A stretch of 64,000 nucleotides of DNA. It comes from Sphingobacterium sp. R2 (GTDB lineage Bacteria > Bacteroidota > Bacteroidia > Sphingobacteriales > Sphingobacteriaceae). The notes beneath the pieces are model-generated. The model saw only the letters and a program-made list of their open reading frames with translations, searched no databases and was not told where the DNA came from. Made by a program: the position numbers and the translations under genes. Of this stretch, positions 17,255 through 25,756 are shown piece by piece. The stretch's first letter is position 1. The number at the start of each line of letters is the position of its first letter. The DNA lies in the NCBI RefSeq assembly GCF_040760075.1, contig NZ_CP142884.1:1116001-1180000 (forward strand), read 5' to 3'.

Positions 17255-19045
17255 TTAAAACAAGATCTTTTCTTCCGGAAATACAATATTTCTCCGCTTT
17301 GAATTTTTAATGAACGCGACCAACAAGGTTAGCATTCCCACCCGTCCAATGAGCATAGTAATAGCGATAATTAATTTACCACCCATACTTAATGATGCTG
17401 TGATTCCTAAACTTAACCCACAGGTAGTATAGGCCGATAGCGCCTCAAACAGTAATGCTTTCATACTCTTATCCGGATCCGTAAAAATCAAAGAGAAGCA
17501 GCTACATCCGACAACAAACAGGGAAAGCAGGATAATTGCAAATGCTTTATGAACAGATTCATTGGCTATCCGTCTTTTGAAAATCTCGATGTATTCCTTT
17601 CCCTTAGCCAACGATATAATATTCATCAGTGACACGGCCACTGTTGTTACTTTCACCCCACCTCCTGTCGATCCCGGAGAAGCTCCCACCCACATTAGAA
17701 ACATGATGATAAAGACGGTAGGAGCAGTTACAAAACTGAGGTCGACACTATTGTATCCCGCTGAGCGTGCTGCATTTGCCATAAAAAAAGAAGTCGCCCA
17801 TTCGCCTTCAAGCCCTTTTTCGAGAGAAAGTATGTTTCCATGTTCCAAAAAATAAAAGAATAAAGTCGCTGCTACAATAATAACCGCGTTACATGCTAAG
17901 ACCAACTTAGAATTAAAACTAAAATTCCAGGCTTTGTGTTTATAGTTTTTCTTTGTCACCCAGCGATGATAATAAAGCAGGATGGACTCTTTGATATAGG
18001 TGTAAAAATTTAATACAATTCCGAAGCCCAGCCCCCCAAGTATGAACAGTGCGGACAAAGCCAGTTGAAAAGGATAGTTAAATTTATAGGCATCATTGGT
18101 AATTCCTCCTGATAGAATTGAAAAACCAGCATTACAGAAAGAAGATATGGAATGAAAGGTCGAGAAGAAAACCATACTTCCCAAATTTGGAAAATTTGCA
18201 CGGTCTAATGTACTGAAGATGAGTATTGCACCAAGAAACTCAAACAATAATGTTATAAATATCATTGTCAGTAGTGTCTTAATCACTGAGGCAACCTTAT
18301 TTTCGCCTAATATTTCACCAAACATCAACTGGTTCTTATAGGAAAATCCCCCGGAAAAAAAATAGCCAAAAAAGCCTGTGAAGGTCATAATGCCCAATCC
18401 GCCCACCTGTATTAGAACAATCACCACTGTCTGCCCGAACATACTAAAATTAGTTGAAATATCGGCAACGGACAGACCTGTGATACATACGGCACTCGTC
18501 GCCATAAACAATGCGTCGACGAAGGACAGCGGAGCTTCTACCGTGGTCCTTGGCAACATCAGCAGTACTGTTCCAATTAAGATTAGCACCAGGAAACTTA
18601 TAACAAACAGTATGGTTGGATTAAAATAAAAATTATCAAAGAAAAGGGTACTTTTGGACAGTTCGGCAATGAAAATTAAATAGATTCCCAAATAGATCCA
18701 TTGTTCTCTGGAAAATACTGCGAGCGCTCCAAATCCCGAAAAACGCGCGATGAGAATAAATATAAAATAAGCGAGGATAACTATTCCCGAATAATGCTCC
18801 ACGGCAATTTTTCGAAGTGCATAAATGGCCGACGATTCGCGTAGAGCAATCATAAAAAAGAGGATAAAAAAAAGATGATGGATAATTGTGCCCAGCAACT
18901 CTCCCAGCACTTTGTCCGTGACATATCCCACATTAAAGATGACTATCACAGCGCAAATCATGCTTGCATAAAACATGATTTTGTCCACAAGGCCATTTTT
19001 GTACTTGAAAACAAATCGGATAAAACTTAAAATCGAATCTATCAT
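17255..19045 (-). CDS. trkH: TrkH/KtrB family potassium uptake membrane subunit
   Basis: This 596-residue membrane protein has the four-fold M1-P-M2 plan of TrkH/KtrB. The four selectivity-filter segments are visible: SAVCITGLSVADI, SSFCNAGFSIL, ARSAGYNSVDL and YTTCGLSLGIT. About four extra membrane segments precede the first unit (residues 20-145), making it longer than KtrB (about 450). Together with the RCK protein encoded downstream it forms a K+ uptake system of the inner membrane. No kdp or kup gene is in the window. Confidence 0.93.
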   Translation of the reverse strand: MIDSILSFIRFVFKYKNGLVDKIMFYASMICAVIVIFNVGYVTDKVLGELLGTIIHHLFFILFFMIALRESSAIYALRKIAVEHYSGIVILAYFIFILIARFSGFGALAVFSREQWIYLGIYLIFIAELSKSTLFFDNFYFNPTILFVISFLVLILIGTVLLMLPRTTVEAPLSFVDALFMATSAVCITGLSVADISTNFSMFGQTVVIVLIQVGGLGIMTFTGFFGYFFSGGFSYKNQLMFGEILGENKVASVIKTLLTMIFITLLFEFLGAILIFSTLDRANFPNLGSMVFFSTFHSISSFCNAGFSILSGGITNDAYKFNYPFQLALSALFILGGLGFGIVLNFYTYIKESILLYYHRWVTKKNYKHKAWNFSFNSKLVLACNAVIIVAATLFFYFLEHGNILSLEKGLEGEWATSFFMANAARSAGYNSVDLSFVTAPTVFIIMFLMWVGASPGSTGGGVKVTTVAVSLMNIISLAKGKEYIEIFKRRIANESVHKAFAIILLSLFVVGCSCFSLIFTDPDKSMKALLFEALSAYTTCGLSLGITASLSMGGKLIIAITMLIGRVGMLTLLVAFIKNSKRRNIVFPEEKILF

Positions 19046-19163
19046 GATACCGTAAACTAGACAAATCTGCCAAAAAATGCAAATCTATCTTCTATGCATA
19101 ACATAGCCACTGAATTCTCCATTCAATCATCGCTTACGAAAGCTTTTCACGTGAAACGGGCAA

Positions 19164-21059
19164 TCAATTATCTGTACCTTCTTTTTCAAGTTCCTTTTCA
19201 GCTTTTTCACGATTACGCTTTCGTTTCTCTTCAATCTTTGCAGCCGCTTTGGCCTCATCTTCCTTCTCTTCCTTCAGGAGCTCTTCAGGAGTTTTATGTT
19301 TTTTAAATATACTTGAAATCATCTTTTTCGCCTTGCTCACCCCACTCACGACTTTTTCAACCTTTCCAGCGGTATTCATCAATTTGGCCTCACGTTCTGG
19401 GCCAAGACCTACACATTGTTTGATCCCAACCAATAAAGTCTGCCATAATGCTTTAAAAAACGGATGATTCGGGTCGCGCCGCTTATTAATATGCCCAACC
19501 GTATATTTTCCATACAAATCAGGGTTACTGGGATTAAACAGAACCTGATTAATCATAAAAGAAAGCAGGCCTTTCTTTTCACGCCGCCCGTCGTCGCCGA
19601 CCTCAGTCAGTATATTTACCTTGAGGTCGTCATAATCCATTTTAAATGTTCCTTTGCTCCGATAATCATTAGCAAAAATATCAAAACTGATCTGCTTTAG
19701 ATTTCCAGATTTGACTTCAACATTCAACAATGGGCGAATCATCTTGTTTATTACAGGTAGGTCCATCTTTCCAAGTGTTCCCTTGTAGGTGTAAGCGCCC
19801 ACTTTGGAAGTCATATCAAATACAAAGTTGGTGTTTAGCCTACCTGCATTCATAAAATTACTGTGCAGATTTGCACGCATCAGCTTCTGCTTTTTTAGTT
19901 TTGTGGAGTCATTTGTGATATTACATATTGTCCCATAAGTATGATCGAATGTAATTGTACCGATCTGACTGTATTCATCGCTCATTTCGGAATACGAAAT
20001 ACCCATATTTTCGAGAATTAATGAATCAATTCCCATTCGTGTTGATATCTTCATCAACTTCATGTGTGGAGCATGTCCAATATGGCTGGTCGGTGCGCTT
20101 TTATAATGCTTGTCACTATAAATCGAAAGTGTTCCATTTTTGACAAGCGCATGCTTTGTGTAAACTTTTTTATCGCGCGAAAGCGCTGCAAAATTGAAGC
20201 CTGTCAGGAGCAAGGTGTCCATTTTTAACACCATATAACTTCCTCCTTCACCTTTCTTCCTGTAATAGGCAGCTTTATTCAATGTTGGCTGATAAGCAAC
20301 TTTTGTTAACAGCACATTCCGGCTTTTGCTATTGATTTTCAGCTGATCAAAGTTCACCTTATAAAAACCATCCGGAGTTTTATACGTAAAACCAGGTACT
20401 TGAATATCCACCATTTTACTGTGATAAAACCGCTGGCTATCTTGTTCGGAAGTCGAATCTATCAATACATCATCTATTCGGACCATTACCTTTTTAATCT
20501 CAAAATCCTGATGAACTCCCTTTTGGACCTGAGTATATTTAAAATCAATATTATTGAGGTTAACCGCCTCCACTTGGATTTTTTTAAGATTGTCTTTTAT
20601 CTTCTCATAAAGCGGCTTTTTGGGCCCGCTGCTAACCGTATCATTATAGCTATGAACCTCATTGATCACATGGATATTTGGCGTCTCCACTGTAATATCA
20701 TGTAAGAAAAGCTCCTTGTCCATCAGAACCCTCCGGATGCCAAAGCTTTTTATTTTTAATCTATTTACAGCGACCTCAAAGCGATTGTCGGGTGCTTTCT
20801 GGGCCAATACGAGTTTCCTATAAACTGTACTATCTGGAACGAGATGCAAATTATCTATTGTTACATTTCCAAGGATTAAATTGACATGGATATCATCGTA
20901 TTGTATCGAATACAGACTGTCTGTTGCCTGTGACACCAATTGTTTGAGTTTTGTGTCCAAAAGTGGCTTCCACTTGTGGCTAAAATACCAAATACCCCCA
21001 GCCAAAACCAACAGGATAAATGCTATAACACCAAGGATCCATTTTAAAATAGGCTTCAT
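19164..21059 (-). CDS. AsmA-like single-span envelope protein
   Basis: This protein of about 631 residues has one N-terminal membrane anchor (PILKWILGVIAFILLVLAGGIWYF) and a long extracytoplasmic beta-rich region with a start resembling AsmA/DUF748 proteins (SIQYDDIHVNLILGNVTIDNLHLVPD). The last 60 residues are very rich in Lys and Glu and probably form a coiled coil. AsmA-like proteins are proposed to move phospholipid between inner and outer membranes. I chose ATG 21059 (MKPILKWIL) because the anchor starts there, rather than 21107. The family call is tentative, based on architecture and the N-terminal pattern. Confidence 0.65.
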   Translation of the reverse strand: MKPILKWILGVIAFILLVLAGGIWYFSHKWKPLLDTKLKQLVSQATDSLYSIQYDDIHVNLILGNVTIDNLHLVPDSTVYRKLVLAQKAPDNRFEVAVNRLKIKSFGIRRVLMDKELFLHDITVETPNIHVINEVHSYNDTVSSGPKKPLYEKIKDNLKKIQVEAVNLNNIDFKYTQVQKGVHQDFEIKKVMVRIDDVLIDSTSEQDSQRFYHSKMVDIQVPGFTYKTPDGFYKVNFDQLKINSKSRNVLLTKVAYQPTLNKAAYYRKKGEGGSYMVLKMDTLLLTGFNFAALSRDKKVYTKHALVKNGTLSIYSDKHYKSAPTSHIGHAPHMKLMKISTRMGIDSLILENMGISYSEMSDEYSQIGTITFDHTYGTICNITNDSTKLKKQKLMRANLHSNFMNAGRLNTNFVFDMTSKVGAYTYKGTLGKMDLPVINKMIRPLLNVEVKSGNLKQISFDIFANDYRSKGTFKMDYDDLKVNILTEVGDDGRREKKGLLSFMINQVLFNPSNPDLYGKYTVGHINKRRDPNHPFFKALWQTLLVGIKQCVGLGPEREAKLMNTAGKVEKVVSGVSKAKKMISSIFKKHKTPEELLKEEKEDEAKAAAKIEEKRKRNREKAEKELEKEGTDN

Positions 21060-21154
21060 AAAGTCATAATCTCTTCGTAATTTCGTCTTTATTTTATTGA
21101 ATAACAAACAAAATTAATCCCATTTTGTTTGACATACGACTAAATAAAGGAAAT

Positions 21155-22192
21155 ATGCTGCGTAAATCACAACTATATTTATTTCTTGCACTATCCACAT
21201 TACTTTTTTCACTATCCTGTTCTAATACATCGCATGACACAGGTTTTTATTTTTGGAAGACTGTATTTCAGTTAGACACTGTAGAAAGTCGCTCGCTAAA
21301 AGAAATTAATGCGCAATCTATTTATGTGAGAATAATGGATATCGACTTTGACCCTTCGGGTGTACAGGCCGTTCCCATTAGCCCAATCACCTTTACCCAA
21401 CCCGTACCAAAAGAGCAGCAGGTAATCCCCGTAGTATTTGTCAACCAGCGTATTTTTACGGAAATGGATAGTCTTCAGATTCGGGCATTGGCTAATAAAA
21501 TTGTACCATTTATTGTAGCCAAAATAAAACAGGCAGGAAAGGAGAATTTTAAGGAACTCCAATTGGATTGCGACTGGACAAAAACTTCGCGTGACAAATT
21601 CTTTTATCTTCTCAATTACTTACAGCATCTACCCGCATTGAAAGATATTCTAGTAAGCTCAACATTAAGACTACATCAGGTCAAAAACATAGTCACGAGT
21701 GGAGTCCCCCCTGTCCGAAAGGTCATGTTGATGTGTTATAACATGGGAAATCTGAGACAATTTGGCCCTCAGAATTCCATTATAAACCAAAAAGATCTGA
21801 AAACCTATCTCAGCGGAACATTACACAGTTACCCTATTGAGATGGACATTGCTTTACCCTTATTTCAATGGTTCGTAGTCTTTAGAAATAATAACTACAT
21901 TGGCATTTCAAAACATATCAGTGAAGAAGAGATAAAAGACACTTCTTTATTCACCCATAACCCTAATACCAATCTTTACATCTTAACAAAAGACCTTCCT
22001 AAAGCCAATCTCAAAAAAGATGATATCATCCGATTTGAGTCCGTCAACCAAGAAGATCTCTTACAAACGGCAAAATTTTTGAAGGGAGAATTGAAAGGAA
22101 AAGAACATCGAATTATTTTTTATCACTTAGATCAAGCTACACTAGCAAAACATAGCAATGCCGAATTACAAAAAATTATTGCTGCTTTCTAG
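21155..22192 (+). CDS. lineage-specific lipoprotein, possibly TIM-barrel-like
   Basis: This protein of about 345 residues starts with a signal and lipobox (LLFSLSCSN). The body has strands such as YVRIMDIDFDPSG, PVVFVNQRIF, ELQLDCDWT, KVMLMCYNMGNL and MDIALPLFQWFVVFRN in an order that resembles a beta/alpha barrel; the LQLDCDWT strand end recalls glycosidase-like hydrolase barrels (DUF3142 type). I cannot name a function. I start at ATG 21155, not at a TTG 30 bp upstream, because the signal peptide begins there. The 3' end overlaps the start of the next gene by 35 bp, so the two are coupled. Confidence 0.65.
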   Translation: MLRKSQLYLFLALSTLLFSLSCSNTSHDTGFYFWKTVFQLDTVESRSLKEINAQSIYVRIMDIDFDPSGVQAVPISPITFTQPVPKEQQVIPVVFVNQRIFTEMDSLQIRALANKIVPFIVAKIKQAGKENFKELQLDCDWTKTSRDKFFYLLNYLQHLPALKDILVSSTLRLHQVKNIVTSGVPPVRKVMLMCYNMGNLRQFGPQNSIINQKDLKTYLSGTLHSYPIEMDIALPLFQWFVVFRNNNYIGISKHISEEEIKDTSLFTHNPNTNLYILTKDLPKANLKKDDIIRFESVNQEDLLQTAKFLKGELKGKEHRIIFYHLDQATLAKHSNAELQKIIAAF

Positions 22193-24605
22193 CACAACAC
22201 TTGCTTTCTTCTTCGGAGAGATCGCAACTAATATCGCCTGCGGTCCAGAAATAGACCCTTATGATAATCAAACGACTTATTACTTGCCGCATCTTGAGGA
22301 CAATGGATTTTCGGCTTTTCAATTTATACCGTACCAATTTCTCTATAGTGATGAAGAGCCCGTTAAAGAAAGCTTGATTAATGCGGAGGCTTGGGTTAAG
22401 CATCTTGGATCGGCAGTAAAAGTTAGTGATGTCGAACAATTGATGTATAAGAGTAATACTGAAACGGCCAATTTGGCGAGCAATCAACAGAAATCTACTT
22501 GGTCAAACTTGCCAGATTCTGTTCGTGGAAACACCTTCTTAAAGACGTTGATTGATGGAAAACATGAGGCAGAGCGAGCTTATTTTATATTTACCAAAAA
22601 ACAGGAGCCTATTACCAATATCCAACATAGTTATTGGGACCCTGATACACGAAATTTTAAAGAAATCATACAATTTGCCGAACTTGCCGAACAGCAGATC
22701 GCCAAATACCCAAAAAATAGTTTCCTCTATATCCGCTACGCTTATCAGGCAGCCCGTTTATACCTATTTGGGCATGAGTATACCAACAGTATGACCACCT
22801 ATGAGAAGTATCTGCGGCCTGTAAAAGGGAACGATGCCATTCTCAATTGGGCACTGTCGAATTATGCTGGTGCTGTGCGAAAAAATGGTGATGGAGCAAA
22901 AGCTGCATACCTCTTTTCTAAACTCTTTACCATGAGTCCCGAACGACGTATATTGGCTTACTCCAATTTCCACTATATCACTGCGAGTGATGCCGAGATT
23001 TTTCAATACGCCAAAAATGATGCAGACAAATTCAACATTAACGCCATTATAGGCTTCGGCAATAGCGGTCGTGCCCTGAAATATTTAAGCGAATGTTATC
23101 AGCTTGACCCAGCAAATCCCATAAATGCAGTTTTACTAGGTCGCGAAGTCAACAAAATAGAAGCTGAAATGAACGAGTCTTTTTATCTCAATAGAGATAG
23201 CTATACCTATTATTCAAGGAATGAGGACAAAGGGGACGCCAAAAAATACCTGGATTCTGTTCGCACATTTGCCTTGCAGCTCTATCGTGATAAAAAATAT
23301 GTGCAACCGCAACTAGGACTTATTACCGCAGCATACTTAAGCTGGATAAATAAGGAAAACACATTGGCAAAGGAATATCTTTCAGAAATTAAAGAATCCG
23401 AACTCAACCCTAAATTGGTTGACCAGCTTCAAATTACCCGTTTATTGACCCAACTGACCGACTGGCAAAATAGCAAGCAACTGGATGAGATCAAGTTGAC
23501 CCAAACATTGACCTGGTTGGAAGAGAAGGCCAAACTTGACGGTAAAAATGACACTAACGAACCAAGATGGAATTATAATGCTTTTGAACACAGCAACTAT
23601 AGCTTAATATGCCGCAATATCTTACAGAACCTAGTGGTAAAACATTACTTGAATACTCAGGATACGGCCATGGCAAGTTTGGCAGCGGTGAAAGCTGACA
23701 TCTTTTACAACTATGGTTTTGCGCAGGATTCACTGGAGGAAAATATGCAATGGTCAACCATGCATTTCTGGGAAAATAGCCTAACGCCCAAAACGTTACT
23801 AAAGATCAGAAATTTGCTCACAGATAACGGCCAGCAGCAGACCTTATCCAAATTTTTGCTGAAAGATATCAAGCATTTCAATCGAGACTATCTCACAGAA
23901 TTATTAGGGACGACTTATTTGCGCGAACTTGACTTTCAGAAAGCCGCTAAAACCCTTGCAGGGCTACCTAAAGATCATAAGGAAATGGAAATTAAGAATT
24001 GGTATAGCGAGGAGCAAGAAGACCTCAAGCCCAATCCGTTTATTGTCACTATAAATGATTACCCAAAAAAATATGGCAAACAGTCCACCACTAAGCTAAA
24101 ATATGCTGAACGCATGGCACGCTTGGAAAATGCCATAAAAACGGAAAAGAACAACCAGAAAAAAGCCGAGTATTATTTCCAAATGGCAACAGGAATCTAC
24201 CAAACAAGTACCTATGGAAATGCATGGTCGATGGTGTCTTATGAATGGTCTTCTATAGATAATCACGCAGCTTCTACACTTCACTGGCAACGGAATTACC
24301 TGCAAACGAAATCAGCAAAAGAATGGTACAACAAGGCCCGTTCGCTCAGTACAGATAGGGATTTCAAAGCTAAATGCACTTTTATGCTCGCCAAATGTGA
24401 GCAGAAGGATTTTGTTTATACCAATGAGTCCCGTTGGCAATACTACGACTCACCTTTAAAGAATCCATTCTATCGCTTTGCGATGCAAAATAAATATTTC
24501 AAGGAGTTGGGAGCACAATACAAAGACACACCATTCTTTACGATCGCTTCGCGAGAGTGCACCTATCTTCGTGACTTTTTAAATTTAACCCAAGCGATAC
24601 GCTAG
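22158..24605 (+). CDS. large exported hypothetical protein
   Basis: This 815-residue protein has an N-terminal signal (LLLLSSTTLAFFFGEIATNIACG). The Cys after Ala could be lipidated, but the -3 residue is Asn, so the lipobox is poor. The rest is mainly helical with many Tyr, Trp and Asn residues and TPR/SEL1-like stretches (SFLYIRYAYQAARLYLFGHEYTNSMTTYEKYLR; NALLGREVNKIEAEM-type). I do not recognise a catalytic motif. It overlaps the upstream lipoprotein gene by 35 bp; the two probably work together at the cell surface or in the periplasm. Confidence 0.7.
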   Translation: MPNYKKLLLLSSTTLAFFFGEIATNIACGPEIDPYDNQTTYYLPHLEDNGFSAFQFIPYQFLYSDEEPVKESLINAEAWVKHLGSAVKVSDVEQLMYKSNTETANLASNQQKSTWSNLPDSVRGNTFLKTLIDGKHEAERAYFIFTKKQEPITNIQHSYWDPDTRNFKEIIQFAELAEQQIAKYPKNSFLYIRYAYQAARLYLFGHEYTNSMTTYEKYLRPVKGNDAILNWALSNYAGAVRKNGDGAKAAYLFSKLFTMSPERRILAYSNFHYITASDAEIFQYAKNDADKFNINAIIGFGNSGRALKYLSECYQLDPANPINAVLLGREVNKIEAEMNESFYLNRDSYTYYSRNEDKGDAKKYLDSVRTFALQLYRDKKYVQPQLGLITAAYLSWINKENTLAKEYLSEIKESELNPKLVDQLQITRLLTQLTDWQNSKQLDEIKLTQTLTWLEEKAKLDGKNDTNEPRWNYNAFEHSNYSLICRNILQNLVVKHYLNTQDTAMASLAAVKADIFYNYGFAQDSLEENMQWSTMHFWENSLTPKTLLKIRNLLTDNGQQQTLSKFLLKDIKHFNRDYLTELLGTTYLRELDFQKAAKTLAGLPKDHKEMEIKNWYSEEQEDLKPNPFIVTINDYPKKYGKQSTTKLKYAERMARLENAIKTEKNNQKKAEYYFQMATGIYQTSTYGNAWSMVSYEWSSIDNHAASTLHWQRNYLQTKSAKEWYNKARSLSTDRDFKAKCTFMLAKCEQKDFVYTNESRWQYYDSPLKNPFYRFAMQNKYFKELGAQYKDTPFFTIASRECTYLRDFLNLTQAIR

Positions 24606-24664
24606 GCATTTTGTATTAGGATTCAATCACATGAATAGAAATTGTTTCCCATGTATGGAGTGTT

Positions 24665-24689
24665 CCCAAAAAGTTAGCCACTTTTTGGG
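24665..24689. terminator. hairpin between convergent genes 22158-24605 and rsgA
   Basis: The arms CCCAAAAAGT (24665-24674) and ACTTTTTGGG (24680-24689) pair perfectly around TAGCC. It is located between two convergent stops and is likely a bidirectional terminator, though T-runs are inside the stem only. Confidence 0.6.
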
Positions 24690-24728
24690 GGCATTTCTGA
24701 TGATAAAATAAGAAGTCCTTTATGTTAA

Positions 24729-25649
24729 TTATGCTCTGCTATCTTCATTATGGTACATACTGAGGTAGCTATCGTAGCGCGAACTTTCGATCCGCCCTTC
24801 TTCCACTGCTTCCATGATAACACAGCCAGGTTCGTTGATATGTCTGCAATTATTAAATCGACACTGGTTCATCAAAGCACGCATCTCTGGAAAAAAATGA
24901 GATAGTTCTTGTTTCTCGATGTCAACAATGCCCAGTTCACGAATGCCTGGCGTGTCAATCAGCTTCCCGCCGAAAGGAAGATCGAACATCTCAGCAAAAG
25001 TGGTCGTATGCTTTCCCTTGTCAGACCAGTCGGAGATTTCACCGGTCTTTAATCCATATGCTGGAACAATCGCATTGATTAATGTTGATTTACCCACTCC
25101 TGAATGTCCTGACACTAATGTTATTTTATCCTTAAGCAGTTCCTTGACCACATCTATATTTATCCCCGTTAAGGCAGAGACCTCAAAGCAGGGATATCCG
25201 ACACCCGTATAAATTGCCTTATAGTCTGCCAAAACCTCCAATCCTTCATCACTGAACAGATCCAATTTATTGAATATTATTACTGCCGGAATACCATATG
25301 CTTCTGTGGTCACTAAAAATCGATCAATAAATCCCAAGGAAGTTGGTGGAGAGGCCAAGGTAACCACCAAAAATGCCTGATCCAAATTTGCTCCTATAAT
25401 TTGGGTTTGCTTGGAGAGATTGACTGATTTACGGATAATGTAATTTCGACGAGGTTCCAATTCATAAATGACGGCACTTTCCCGATCCGGCTCCACCTCA
25501 AAATGAACCCAGTCTCCAACAGCGACAGGATTCGTTGTTTTTATCCCTTTGGTGCGAAATTTTCCTTTGATCCTACAATCGTATCTTCGATCATCTTCGC
25601 CCAAAACCTGATACCAACTACCGGTCGATTTAGTTACCAATCCTCTCAT
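24729..25649 (-). CDS. rsgA: ribosome small-subunit biogenesis GTPase RsgA
   Basis: RsgA is a circularly permuted GTPase that checks late maturation of the 30S subunit. The protein of about 306 residues shows an OB fold at the N-terminus (VLGEDDRRYDCRIKGKFR), then the permuted motif order G4 (FNKLD), G1 (GHSGVGKS) and G3 (DTPGIRELG), and a C-terminal zinc site (Cys/His in QCRFNNCRHINEPGC). I chose ATG 25649 (MRGLVTKSTGSWYQVL), the usual family start, not 25742. It is divergent from polA, whose start is about 110 bp away. Confidence 0.95.
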   Translation of the reverse strand: MRGLVTKSTGSWYQVLGEDDRRYDCRIKGKFRTKGIKTTNPVAVGDWVHFEVEPDRESAVIYELEPRRNYIIRKSVNLSKQTQIIGANLDQAFLVVTLASPPTSLGFIDRFLVTTEAYGIPAVIIFNKLDLFSDEGLEVLADYKAIYTGVGYPCFEVSALTGINIDVVKELLKDKITLVSGHSGVGKSTLINAIVPAYGLKTGEISDWSDKGKHTTTFAEMFDLPFGGKLIDTPGIRELGIVDIEKQELSHFFPEMRALMNQCRFNNCRHINEPGCVIMEAVEEGRIESSRYDSYLSMYHNEDSRA

Positions 25650-25756
25650 AACTCCTGCTGCATTAAATGTGTCATGCTGCAAAAATCGGAAAAATTTATT
25701 AAACTTACCCGTTAATGAATTTCTTACCTTTGCAATAGACACTAAAATTCAATTTT

